From NCBI GenBank assembly GCA_001661245.1, contig KV454011.1, forward strand, positions 2,344,987 to 2,408,986: 64,000 nt of DNA, written 5' to 3'. Source of the stretch: Pachysolen tannophilus NRRL Y-2460. Lineage: Eukaryota; Ascomycota; Pichiomycetes; Alaninales; Pachysolenaceae. The notes below the pieces were generated by a model. The model was not told the origin of the DNA. It ran no database searches and worked only from the letters and a program-made list of their open reading frames with translations. A program made the position numbers and the translations under genes. Shown one piece after another: positions 30,820 to 40,548 of this stretch (position 1 is the stretch's first letter; every line of letters begins with the position of its first letter).

Positions 30820-33048
30820 ATGGTAAATTTGATAAAAAGTATGTTATCTCAAAGGGGTTTTCCAATTTTACGGAAAGGTATTTCCAATCGTCTTTTCCAT
30901 AGTTGTATTATTATGAGAGCTGCACCAACTTCTGGTACGCCTGCAAAAGTAAGCGTTACAGTTGATGGAGTTACAGTACAAATAGAGAAAGGATCATCGA
31001 TTATCCAGGCATGTGATATGGCGGGTGTTGCTGTGCCAAGGTATTGTTATCATGATAAGTTGGCTATTGCTGGTAATTGTCGAATGTGTCTTGTTGACGT
31101 TGAGCGGGTACCAAAGATAATTGCATCTTGTGCATTTCCAGTTCAAGATGGTATGGTTGTTCATACAGATTCAGAAAGAATTAAACATTCAAGAGAAGGT
31201 GTTACGGAGATGTTGTTGGAAAATCATCCTTTGGATTGTCCAATTTGTGATCAAGGTGGAGAATGTGATTTACAAGATCAATCACAAAGATATGGTAAAG
31301 ATCGTGGTAGATTTCATGAAATTACTGGTAAAAGAGCAGTAGAAGATAAAGTTATAGGACCATTAGTTAAGACATCCATGAATCGTTGTATTCATTGTAC
31401 TAGATGTGTAAGGTTTTTAAATGATATAGCTGGAGCTCCAGAAATGGGATCTTCAGGTCGTGGTAATGATTTACAAATTGGTACTTATGTTGAAAGAAAT
31501 ATTAATTCAGAATTATCTGGTAATATCATTGATTTATGTCCAGTTGGAGCTCTTACATCTAAACCTTATGCTTTTAGAGCAAGACCATGGGAATTGAAAA
31601 GAACTGAATCTATTGATGTTCATGATGCTTTAGGTTCAAATATTAGAGTTGATCTGAGAGGAATAGAAGTTATGAGAATCTTACCAAGATTAAATGATGA
31701 AATTAATGAAGAATGGATCTCAGATAAGACTAGATTTGCTTGTGATGGATTAAAGACTCAACGTTTAACAACCCCTTTAATTAGAAGTGGTAACACTTTT
31801 GTTCCAACAAGATGGGATGAAGCTTTATCAATGATTGCATCTGAATTTGATAAGATTAAACCTAATACAAATGAAATTAAGGCAATTTCAGGTTCTTTAG
31901 CAGATGTTGAATCAATGGTTGCATTGAAAGATTTAATTAATAAATTAGGATCAGAAAATTTAACTACAGATATCAAATCAAATAATATTCCACCTGCTCA
32001 TGGAACCGATTTTAGATCCAACTATATCTTTAATTCAACCATTGAAGGAATTGAAGACGCTGATCAAATCTTATTAATTGGTACTAATCCAAGACATGAA
32101 GCTGCTGTATTAAATGCAAGAATTAGGAAAATTTGGTTAAGAACAGATCTTGAAGTTCATCACGTTGGTGAAAATTTTGATTCTACTTTTGAATTAAACC
32201 ATATTGGTGAGGATGCAAACTCCTTGAGTAAACTGTTATCAGGTGAAGTTGGATCTAAACTTTCTAAAGCTTCAAATCCTATGATTATTGTTGGTTCAGC
32301 AGTTACCGAATCAGAAGATGCCAAAGTAATTTATGACATCGTTGGTAACTTTGTAAACAAAAATAAAAATTTCAATACAGCTGATTGGAACGGTTATAAC
32401 TTATTACATCGTGAAGCTTCTCGTGTTGGTGCATTGGATATTGGGTTTGTTACTCAATCTGAAGAAATTTCTAATACAAAGCCAAAATTTATTTATTTAT
32501 TAAATGCTGATGAAATTTCAAGTGAAGACATTCCTAAGGACGCTTTTGTCGTATACCAGGGCCACCATGGTGATGTAGGTGCTTCTTTTGCAGATGTCAT
32601 CTTACCAGGTTCAGCTTATACGGAAAAGTCAGCAACATATGTTAACACTGAAGGTAGAGCACAAATTACAAGAGCTGCAACAAATCCACCTGGTGCAGCA
32701 AGAGAAGATTGGATGATTATTAGAGCCTTATCTGAATTCTTGGGTAAAACGTTACCTTATGATGACCTTTATGGAATGAGAGCACGACTTTTAGAGATTG
32801 CTCCTCATTTACTAAGACATGATGTTGTAGAGCCTGTATCTAGTGAATTGGCTAAATTGGGTTTTCAAACAGGTTTAATTTCAGGATCAACCAAAGCAAT
32901 TGGTACCCCATTGAAAAATCCAATTGAAAATTTTTATTTCACAGATGCAATTTCTAGATCTTCTGCAACCATGGCCAAATGTATTGCATCTTTTGGTCCA
33001 AAATGTGAAAAAATTGAAGTTGATAAAGCTCAATCTCTCTTTGCATAA
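30820..33048 (+). CDS. NDUFS1: NADH:ubiquinone oxidoreductase 75-kDa subunit (complex I)
   Basis: This 742-residue nuclear-encoded peripheral-arm subunit of mitochondrial complex I carries electrons from NADH through iron-sulfur clusters. A basic N-terminal presequence (about 35 residues) fits mitochondrial import. Cluster ligands are visible in 'RYCYHDKLAIAGNCRMC' (2Fe-2S), 'HPLDCPICDQGGECDLQ' (with the upstream His) and 'MNRCIHCTRCVRF' with 'NIIDLCPVGAL' (4Fe-4S clusters). A degenerate molybdopterin-oxidoreductase domain follows ('EEWISDKTRFACDGLKTQRL'). The length is normal. The CTG codon at 31654-31656 aligns with Thr in human and fungal homologues as I recall them, which supports CTG-to-Ser. 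Its presence shows the organism respires with complex I. Confidence 0.97.
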   Translation: MVNLIKSMLSQRGFPILRKGISNRLFHSCIIMRAAPTSGTPAKVSVTVDGVTVQIEKGSSIIQACDMAGVAVPRYCYHDKLAIAGNCRMCLVDVERVPKIIASCAFPVQDGMVVHTDSERIKHSREGVTEMLLENHPLDCPICDQGGECDLQDQSQRYGKDRGRFHEITGKRAVEDKVIGPLVKTSMNRCIHCTRCVRFLNDIAGAPEMGSSGRGNDLQIGTYVERNINSELSGNIIDLCPVGALTSKPYAFRARPWELKRTESIDVHDALGSNIRVDLRGIEVMRILPRLNDEINEEWISDKTRFACDGLKTQRLTTPLIRSGNTFVPTRWDEALSMIASEFDKIKPNTNEIKAISGSLADVESMVALKDLINKLGSENLTTDIKSNNIPPAHGTDFRSNYIFNSTIEGIEDADQILLIGTNPRHEAAVLNARIRKIWLRTDLEVHHVGENFDSTFELNHIGEDANSLSKLLSGEVGSKLSKASNPMIIVGSAVTESEDAKVIYDIVGNFVNKNKNFNTADWNGYNLLHREASRVGALDIGFVTQSEEISNTKPKFIYLLNADEISSEDIPKDAFVVYQGHHGDVGASFADVILPGSAYTEKSATYVNTEGRAQITRAATNPPGAAREDWMIIRALSEFLGKTLPYDDLYGMRARLLEIAPHLLRHDVVEPVSSELAKLGFQTGLISGSTKAIGTPLKNPIENFYFTDAISRSSATMAKCIASFGPKCEKIEVDKAQSLFA

Positions 33049-33355
33049 ACGTAAGTTTTACTAAAAATGGTATCCTACTAACTGCCTAACTATTTATTTA
33101 TTCGCCTATTTATTTATTTATTATTTATTTATTTATATAATTATTTATTTATTTATTTATTGAGTTATTTATTTATTTATTTATTCTGTCTATTTATGAC
33201 AATTTATTGTTATCTATATTTTCCACTTCTGTGTCTTAGGCTCCATCCCATGATCAATTAACAGGAAAAAAATATACGTATTCTTAATTTAAAAAAAGAT
33301 CTATACAAGTGTATGATGTAGTTTTACCTTAATTAGTTAAGGATAAGTTACTGTT
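33049..33355. repeat. (ATTT)n-rich region between convergent NDUFS1 and DCR1
   Basis: The stretch 33090-33195 is dominated by ATTT/TTTA tetranucleotide repeats with interruptions. It separates the 3' ends of the two convergent genes. No coding potential. Confidence 0.75.
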
Positions 33356-35113
33356 TCAAGGAATAATACCATAATCCTTCAACAAGTGGGTGTTTTCCAA
33401 AATATATTGAGCACATCTGTGACCTGCTAACTTGGAATTTCTATCTACAGTAGCTACCAAGGGTACACCATTAAGACTCAACACACATTGAATATTGTTA
33501 TTGGAAAGTTTTTGTATATCATATAAAGGCTTGATACTAAATCGTGTTAATAACGAATATAGTCTACCTTTTGCCTCTACATCTATTAAGTAGTCTTTAA
33601 TTGGGGGAGGAGTTAATGGTAAATGCCTATCTACGACACTAATGTTTGTACCGGGAGTGCTCTTATTGTAAGTATCTCCTGTTCCAACAGTACTGGTAGA
33701 ACTTTCACTAGATTGTGGAGGTGGTAATACACCTGATTTTGAGATGTTGATATTGTGCACTGATGTTTTATCAGTCTGGTGTTGTTGATTCCCTTCATCA
33801 GTTAATGCAGATTCAGGGCTTTCACCTCTCAATACAGATATAGATCTTGGCATTTGTCTCCTTATCATTGAATATTTTTCCACTTTAGGTTTATTAGATA
33901 ATGCATCCATAGCCAGCCTCAAGCCAGCTTCTTTAATATTATTTCCTCGTCCTCTACCAATTTCTTCACCTTTTATGGAGCATGCGACTACAAATGATTG
34001 GTCTGAACCATCTCCTGTTTTCACGACATCATACTTTGGAGGCATAGCTGCACATCCAACTAAGGAATATAACTCTGATTTTGCGTTTTTATTTAATGTT
34101 GATGTACTAGTTGAATTTTTTTCTTCAAATTTGTCCAAAATAGGAAGAGAAAGCAATTTTAACCAATTTTTAATCAGTTCCATATTTTCCTTTTTCTCTA
34201 ATGTTAAAGCACCAACATAAGCTTCAAATACATCTGCAAAAATTTTCATTTTTCCTTTATAAAAGGCATTATCACTTATATTTTTTCTCAATTCTTTATC
34301 AAACCCATATAATTTCGACCATGTAGTTAATGTCTGATTATTTATTAACTCTATTCTTACTTTTGACAATTCTCCTTCGTTAAATTCTGGGAAATAATCA
34401 TAAATAATTAATGTTATAAGGTTATTTAAGACAGAATCTCCTAAAAATTCTAATCTTTCATAATTAGAATTTACAAGTTCCTTATCTGAAAGATATTTCT
34501 TATCGTTAACCACTGATTTATGCATAAATACTCGTGATAGTAAGACAGGATTGCTGACTTTTGGTAGTGGCGGAGGATAATTACTATTACCAACATGATC
34601 ATGACGTTCATCACCATCACTATCTTTTGTTGAACATCCTTCATCACTATCATTTGTCGTTATTGGAGTATTATAAACCCCAATAGAATCATTCTCAAAC
34701 AAATCATCTTCAATACTCTTATCTTTAAAATCTAAAATATCATCAAACATTTTTTTCAAATTTGCTGAAGAACCATTATTATACATACTTTTCAATTTTG
34801 AAGCCAATTTGATTTTTTGATTTCTTGATAAAGCTATAAAAATCTCTTTTTTAAAAGGATCATCCATATCTATATGCTTTATGAACTTTATCAACTGGTC
34901 ATAATCAGGTGTGTCATGGATTATCTTTAATATTGAATTCTGTAACGTTGTTATAGCATACTCTATACCCAATATGTCTGTCAATTTGATATCTATTTCA
35001 GCACTATCAGCACCATCAGTACCATCATCCGCTCCATCTGCAAGCTTCAGTTTCTTCAGTTCCAAATTTTCATTCCCTTCGTCCTGCTCTGATTTCTTCC
35101 TCTTTTCATTCAT
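33356..35113 (-). CDS. DCR1: RNase III with two dsRNA-binding domains (budding-yeast Dicer / Rnt1-like)
   Basis: This 585-residue protein has one RNase III domain (about residues 200-310) with the signature 'NYERLEFLGDSVLN' near residue 216. A second acidic cluster, 'FADVFEAYVGAL', lies near 292, so all four metal-binding acidic residues appear present. It is followed by a dsRNA-binding domain (about 345-415, 'SELYSLVGCAAMPPKYDV') and a second C-terminal one (about 500-582, 'AKGRLYSLLTRFSIKP'). Saccharomyces Rnt1 has only one; two is the plan of Candida-type Dcr1, which makes small RNAs and also processes pre-rRNA and snRNA. A Dicer role is inferred from this plan. No intron. It is convergent with NDUFS1. 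Confidence 0.87.
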   Translation of the reverse strand: MNEKRKKSEQDEGNENLELKKLKLADGADDGTDGADSAEIDIKLTDILGIEYAITTLQNSILKIIHDTPDYDQLIKFIKHIDMDDPFKKEIFIALSRNQKIKLASKLKSMYNNGSSANLKKMFDDILDFKDKSIEDDLFENDSIGVYNTPITTNDSDEGCSTKDSDGDERHDHVGNSNYPPPLPKVSNPVLLSRVFMHKSVVNDKKYLSDKELVNSNYERLEFLGDSVLNNLITLIIYDYFPEFNEGELSKVRIELINNQTLTTWSKLYGFDKELRKNISDNAFYKGKMKIFADVFEAYVGALTLEKKENMELIKNWLKLLSLPILDKFEEKNSTSTSTLNKNAKSELYSLVGCAAMPPKYDVVKTGDGSDQSFVVACSIKGEEIGRGRGNNIKEAGLRLAMDALSNKPKVEKYSMIRRQMPRSISVLRGESPESALTDEGNQQHQTDKTSVHNINISKSGVLPPPQSSESSTSTVGTGDTYNKSTPGTNISVVDRHLPLTPPPIKDYLIDVEAKGRLYSLLTRFSIKPLYDIQKLSNNNIQCVLSLNGVPLVATVDRNSKLAGHRCAQYILENTHLLKDYGIIP

Positions 35114-35391
35114 CTCCTACCCTTTCTCTTTATTTCTTCTCAACTATTACAAATTATAATTCACATATTTGATATGTCTTCTCTGTCTGCTCTTCTTCCC
35201 ATATGAAAAAAAAGACTGAAAAAATATTGGCGGAGACGGAGAAAAAAAAACTTTTTTTTAAAGTCTCCGGATTGGAGATGTTTTATTACAGAAACTTCGC
35301 GCAAACGGAGAAGATTTGGATTTTTACTATTACTTTATTACTATAGTACATAATAAATAAATCATATATATATATATATATATGGACAAGT

Positions 35392-36837
35392 TCAGAACCT
35401 AAACTTCTTCCAACTAGCCGTTCCATCTCCTTGATCATCAGTTTGTAATTCGATCTTTCTCTTTTTCTTTGAGCCTTCATCGTCTTCTTTAGTTTCTTCT
35501 GTGTTTGTAGGTAAATTGTATCTTGTGTTTGTATCTTCTCCTGTTTGTTGTAATATTTGATACAATGGCCTATCATCTTTTTCCCTTGCTTGGGGTTTAT
35601 TTATGGTACCCAGAGTTGCATTATTATCGAGTGATGTTATAGGTATAGGTTTTATTTCGTCTTGCTTTTCGTCTGGATTTTCTTGTTCATATTCTATATT
35701 CTGATCTTCATCTTCTTCGTCTTCTTCTTCGTTGTCTTCTTCTTCGTTTTCATCTTCCTCTTCTTCATCTTCAGCTTCTAGTGCACCCCAGTGTGACCTA
35801 TCTATGTCATTGGTCGACTCCGTATTAGTTGCATTATCTATTGGAACGTTGAAACCAGGAACTTTCAAGTATGGATAACTTGGAGGTAAACCTATTTGAG
35901 ACATCATTATTATCCAAGGAGGAGGAGCTCCATAAGGTATTCCAAGAGCATTTGATAATGTTTTACTAATTTTCCCAGGTCTAAAACTATCAATTTTATT
36001 TAATAATTCATCATTTGCTAATAATTCTCTACCTTCATAGTATACATCACCATATCCCAAAAGTTTTGGTTTTGTTTGTCTATTAAAAAAAGCATCATAT
36101 AATAATTTATAATCTAAATCCAATTTATTTAATTTTGGTTGTACTCTTTCTCTTGAAATTTTTTTCAAATTTTCTTCAGAAATATTTGTAGTATCTCTCA
36201 TTTCTGCAATACCTGTATTTTGAATAAAATCTGGAAGATTGAAAGGAGGTCTTTCCATTCCTCTTTTTGAAGAAAGATATTCTCTTTTAGAAGACCAATG
36301 AGATGGAACTGGAATTATATTTTTCAATGATTTAAGGTATATTAACAATTTTGGATCAGTTGCATCAACATCATTCCATTCCACCACTTCTGGTCTCTTT
36401 GTTTGAGATTTTAATACAGCCAAAGGTATTTTATTTTTAATTCTTCTTTGCCTTTTACTAAGTGGTTTCAAATTATCATTTTTTTGATTATCATTTTCTT
36501 CATCAGATGATTCAATATTACCATTTACAGATTTTTCATCATCGCTATAAAAAATATCAGCTTTCCCATTTTCTTGTTGAATTATGTTTTGAGCTTCTGT
36601 ATCGGGCAATTTAAACTTCTCAAACACTTTTCTAAATTCTTCTTCAAGTATTGGATTATTTGTAAAATCTATATCTAAAACTTGATCATCATATCTCAGT
36701 TTATCATCATGATTAATATTTATTAAATTTTTATCATTTATTTTTAAAGATTCATTTTTTAAATCACCTATTTCAAGCTTTCTCTGTTTAATTTTTTCAC
36801 GCCTCAATTGATTCTTGGACTTTCTGACTTTACCCAT
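35392..36837 (-). CDS. CUS1: Cus1, U2 snRNP SF3b subunit (SF3B2/SAP145)
   Basis: This 481-residue orthologue of yeast Cus1 is an SF3b component that binds the branch-site region with U2 snRNP. The start is the ATG at 36837 ('MGKVRKSKNQLRREK'), typical of the family; an in-frame TTG upstream is ignored. The SF3b145-specific domain (about 145-270) reads 'RPEVVEWNDVDATDPKLLIY' and then 'IPVPSHWSSKREYLSSKRG'. The PSP domain (about 275-330) includes 'GRELLANDELLNKIDSFRPG' and then 'LGIPYGAPPPWIIMMSQIGL'. A long acidic Glu/Asp tract and a charged tail follow. It has no intron itself. It is in tandem upstream of DCR1 with a 278-bp spacer that carries a (TA)n run near 35366-35384. Confidence 0.92.
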   Translation of the reverse strand: MGKVRKSKNQLRREKIKQRKLEIGDLKNESLKINDKNLININHDDKLRYDDQVLDIDFTNNPILEEEFRKVFEKFKLPDTEAQNIIQQENGKADIFYSDDEKSVNGNIESSDEENDNQKNDNLKPLSKRQRRIKNKIPLAVLKSQTKRPEVVEWNDVDATDPKLLIYLKSLKNIIPVPSHWSSKREYLSSKRGMERPPFNLPDFIQNTGIAEMRDTTNISEENLKKISRERVQPKLNKLDLDYKLLYDAFFNRQTKPKLLGYGDVYYEGRELLANDELLNKIDSFRPGKISKTLSNALGIPYGAPPPWIIMMSQIGLPPSYPYLKVPGFNVPIDNATNTESTNDIDRSHWGALEAEDEEEEDENEEEDNEEEDEEDEDQNIEYEQENPDEKQDEIKPIPITSLDNNATLGTINKPQAREKDDRPLYQILQQTGEDTNTRYNLPTNTEETKEDDEGSKKKRKIELQTDDQGDGTASWKKFRF

Positions 36838-37274
36838 ATCCAATTATAATAACCCACTTCCACTAAATACAACAATCAACCTTTTAAATAATTGTAATTT
36901 CAATTCAATTTCAATCTTTTATAAATTTTGACCTTAAAAAATTTATTAGTGACCCGAAATTCTACCTGTCAAAGATTAAATTGGTTCACAAAATGACCCA
37001 ATTTAATAAATCATATTTAAATGATGGAATTATTGAATCAATTGAAGTTAGAAATGCCTTTATTGAGTTGAGACTATTGGGTAACTGGATCAATTGTAGC
37101 AAAAGCCAAAAAAAGCCAAAAAAGAAAAAAATTTTACAAGGTTACTTACAATTTTTAGTTATAATTTATAATACAATTAATTAATCTCATTTAAATATAA
37201 AACATATCAATCAAACACCAATGACATAAACAAAACCCATTCTTTTTCTTTTTTTCCACTATCGTAATTCCACA
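36838..37274. other. Region between CUS1 start and the small spliced gene's stop
   Basis: CUS1 promoter and 3' flank of the next minus-strand gene. A plus-strand frame of 63 codons (from ATG 36993) has no recognisable features and I do not call it. Confidence 0.5.
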
Positions 37275-37671
37275 TTATTCCTTATGAGATTCTATTTTTT
37301 CTTCTTCTTTTGAAGGAATTTTACCTTGGATAGAAGCTAGCCTATTTATAATACTCTGGACTATCATGAAAAAAAAAAAAAATATTTTGTTAGTAATTTA
37401 AAGAGATTCGTATCATTAAACAATATTTGTACTAATTAATCCAACTAACCTTTCTCTCCTATTTCCAGATCAGATTCTTCAACTTTTTGTGACTATATAT
37501 AAATATATATATATATATATATTGGTTAGTAATTATAATTTGAATTTCACTTATATGGAAAAAAGATTTAATAACACTTACTAAATTAGTCAAACTAGTT
37601 ATTAATTCTGAAGATATTTCAAATATTGAAGCCTGATTAGAACCATTATTCTTCTCTGAAGACGAATCCAT
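37275..37671 (-). CDS. Unrecognised 72-residue protein, three exons
   Basis: Exons are 37582-37671, 37450-37492 and 37275-37360. Both introns are 89 nt (37493-37581 and 37361-37449), have TTACTAAC branch boxes and end in ATAG. The first begins GTAAGT and the second GTTAGT. Splicing keeps one frame and gives 72 residues: an Asn/Ser-rich start, then 'FEISSELITSLTNLSQKVEE' leading into 'IGEKVQSIINRLASIQGK' and a Lys/Glu-rich tail. The middle looks like an amphipathic helix with heptad-like Leu/Ile spacing. It weakly recalls the HSBP1 (heat-shock-factor-binding) fold or a small coiled-coil subunit, but I do not claim a family. The splice signals make it a real gene despite its size. Confidence 0.72.
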
Positions 37672-37877
37672 TTCAAATCAATTTAACAAAAGAATAAAAG
37701 CTAACAAAACAGAAACAAAAGAATTTGAAAAATTATTTGATAAATAATAATTTGTATATAAATAAGAAACGCGTTATTGAAAAAAGTAAAAAGAAAGAGA
37801 AAAACACCTAATTAATAAAAATTTATCATTTAAAACTCAGATTGATTTATAAATCAATAATCAAGTTGTTTACGGTG

Positions 37878-38603
37878 ATGTATTATACACCTAGATTACT
37901 GAAATATATAACAAAGTATAATGATTTACAAACATATTTAACACATTTAAAAATAAATAGTTTATCAACTACATCAACACATTTTACAGGAACATTATAT
38001 GAACTTTCAACTTTAAAATTTTTAAAAGATTATTTAAAAGTTACTGGATTAGTACATTCTGGAGGAACTTCTGATAATGGTATAGATATTAGAGGTTATT
38101 GGGATTTAAGTCAATATGTAACATTAGCTAAAACTGAAAATATAGAAGAAGAAGATATTATAAAGAAAAAAACTATAATTGTTAATGGATCAAGAATTAA
38201 ACCATTAATTTTGAAAAAATTATATAATGGTAATAATCCTTTAAAGATAAATTTATTAGTTCAATGTAAAGCATATCAATCCAAATTACCTCCAACAACT
38301 ATTAGAGAACTCTCGGGGATTTTCAATTATAATGTTAATAATTTGAATAAAAATAAATCAATTTTAATGATTGTAACACCAAATACTTTAACTCATCAAG
38401 CTTTAAGAGAATTTAATAATTGTAGATTTGGAATGATGTTGGTAAATTTAAAATTATTAGGATTAAAAGATTCAAAAATGGATAGATTCACAATAGCAAG
38501 TTATAAAGGTGGAACTTTGGATGGGTTTTATCTTAATCCATATTGTAAAGCAATGTTAGAAGGAATTGATATTAATACCGAAATGAAAAAATTGATTTTG
38601 TAA
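37878..38603 (+). CDS. RRG7: Rrg7, mitochondrial PD-(D/E)XK nuclease-fold protein
   Basis: This 241-residue DUF2034 protein is orthologous to yeast Rrg7, which is needed for respiratory growth and mitochondrial DNA maintenance. A restriction-endonuclease-like core is visible: 'GTLYELSTLKFLKD', then 'HSGGTSDNGIDIRGYWDL' (Asp near residue 69) and 'LLVQCKAYQSK' (Gln-Cys-Lys near residue 128). This is the D...QxK pattern of the fold. The basic, Tyr-rich N-terminus could be a mitochondrial presequence. The ATG at 37878 is preferred; an in-frame TTG lies 36 nt upstream. It is divergent from the small spliced gene, with 206 bp between starts. Confidence 0.87.
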   Translation: MYYTPRLLKYITKYNDLQTYLTHLKINSLSTTSTHFTGTLYELSTLKFLKDYLKVTGLVHSGGTSDNGIDIRGYWDLSQYVTLAKTENIEEEDIIKKKTIIVNGSRIKPLILKKLYNGNNPLKINLLVQCKAYQSKLPPTTIRELSGIFNYNVNNLNKNKSILMIVTPNTLTHQALREFNNCRFGMMLVNLKLLGLKDSKMDRFTIASYKGGTLDGFYLNPYCKAMLEGIDINTEMKKLIL

Positions 38604-38705
38604 ATAGATTTTTTAAATAAAAGTATACTTGATGATTATATATATATATTAAAAAAAATAACTATATAATAAAAATTTTAGAAATAGATCTTATATAATA
38701 ATATA

Positions 38706-40195
38706 ATGGAAGAAATATCAGTAGAAGAGACCAATAGGTTACGTATTCAATTAGGGTTAAATCCTATACCGACACCCATTAATAGTAATAATAATAAAAA
38801 TAATAATTTTTTGGTAAATGATAAGTTGAATAATGATGATGAAAAAAATGATCTTGATGATGATGATGAATGGTTGAGTAAATTATCTTCAACAAAATCA
38901 GGAAAAGTGCCTGAGAATAAATCAAATGATGATAAGCTGGAAAATATTAAAGTAGGTCATAGTTTGAAAGATGTTGCTAAATTAAAGGATGGTGAAGTTT
39001 TCACTTTAAAGGATAAATCGATATTATCTGATGAAGATGAATTAATATCTGAATCTTTAGTAGAGAAAAAGAAAGTTCAAGATACTTTGAAGCTGAAATT
39101 GGGTAGACTGAAGTATAGTGGATTTGATGATGATCAATATGAAGGAGAAAATAATGGGAAAGATGATGAGATTGAAGAAGGATCATTTGTATTAAATGGC
39201 GATATAGCAGTTGATAATAAAACTCAAATTGAAACAAAAAAATCTTTACAGAAACAATTGAACAAAAAAAATTATTGGAATTAGCACTGTCTGATGATGA
39301 AGATGATAATGAAGATGAGGAAGAATTAAATGATTACCATACAGCAAAACCAATCAAAATTAAAAAACATAAGGTCAATAAAAAAAGTGTATCGAGAAAG
39401 AGAAAATTAGAACTGGACTTGGACTTGGACTTGGACTTGAAACAAGAACAAGAACAAGAACAAGAAGAAAAGGATAAAGTTCCACAGAAAGTTTTGTTGA
39501 ACAATGAGGATGAAGGAGACATAGTTGATGATGATGAATTACAAGCTTTGTTGTCATTACAGAGAAAGAAACTGCAGAAAAACAACAAGAACATTCAAAT
39601 AAAACGTGAAAAGTTTTCATCTTTCTCCAAAGAAGCAACTTCGCCAAAGAAAGAAGAGCAAGAGTATGGGTTGGTTATTGATGAAAATAGTTTGTTTTTA
39701 GATAACATCAGAGCCAAGATGGAAGAACCAGTAATTGTCAAGACTGAACCCCTGCAAGCACAAATTCCGCCTACCACTTCGACATCCACTCCCACTACCA
39801 TTTCCCCTCCAACCCCATCAAGTTTAACTTTACCGGAAGTCAAACCAGAAACAGAGTACTTTGGCTCAGGTTTAGCATCTACTTTGAAATTATTGAAAAA
39901 CACAAATGAACAAGATAAAAAACTTTCAATGAATCAAAGAACTTTTAATCAGAAACGTGATCTATTGAGAATAAGCAGAGAAACAACTAGTTCTACAAAT
40001 ACAAATACAAATACAAATACAACTGACCCAAAATTATCAAAAGAACAAGAAGATTTATTAAACCACCACTATAACCCAAAGATCAACTTAAAATACTATG
40101 ACGATAAGGGCAACATACTCAAGACCCCAAAGGAAGTATACAAATACATGTCCCACCAATTCCACGGAAACGGAGGCGCGAAGTCTAAAAAATAA
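38706..40195 (+). pseudogene. SNU66: Snu66 (SART1), U4/U6.U5 tri-snRNP protein, one frameshift
   Basis: Two overlapping frames (38706-39284 and 39275-40195) together encode one protein of about 496 residues. Snu66 is a tri-snRNP component needed for spliceosome activation. The first frame has the SART1 opening 'SVEETNRLRIQLGLNPIPTP' and 'VGHSLKDVAKLKDGEVFTLK'. The second has the family's C-terminus 'ILKTPKEVYKYMSHQFHGN'. The break is at a run of eight A at 39264-39271, where one additional A would keep one frame ('KLLELALSDDED'). No intron signals explain it. In-frame microsatellites code Leu-Asp (TTGGAC)n and Gln-Glu (GAACAA)n near 39416-39468. It could be a sequencing error, an allele, or a true mutation; Snu66 is a conserved splicing factor, so an error seems likely. 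Confidence 0.82.
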
Positions 40196-40548
40196 GAAAT
40201 CACACATTCCGCCTCCGATGAAAATTTTTTTTTCTTTTTTTTTTTTCGCGAAAATGAAATTTTGAAAAATTTGAAATTTTTCATAATAAGAAATTTTACT
40301 ATAATATTGTGTACATATAGAGAAAGAAAGAAAGAGAAGATTGTTAACTATTTGAATTATTCTTACCTTTTTGATAAAAGCAGAATTTCATGTTGTTTGT
40401 TTTTATTGAAATTTTTTGAAAAAGTTGCTTTTCTATTTGATATTATATATATTTCAAAGAAGGGAGAGTTAAGGTAATAGATAGGCTGGATAGATATAGA
40501 TAGGCAAGTGGATTTAATCATATAACACATATGCTAATAACGATATAG
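40196..40548. other. Region between SNU66 and SLY41
   Basis: SNU66 3' flank (T-run near 40227-40245) and SLY41 promoter. No gene is visible. Confidence 0.55.

Noticed and set aside
36993-37184. 63-codon plus-strand frame between CUS1 and the small spliced gene
   Set aside because: Lys-rich, no recognisable motif, and ends in homopolymer-like sequence; insufficient support.
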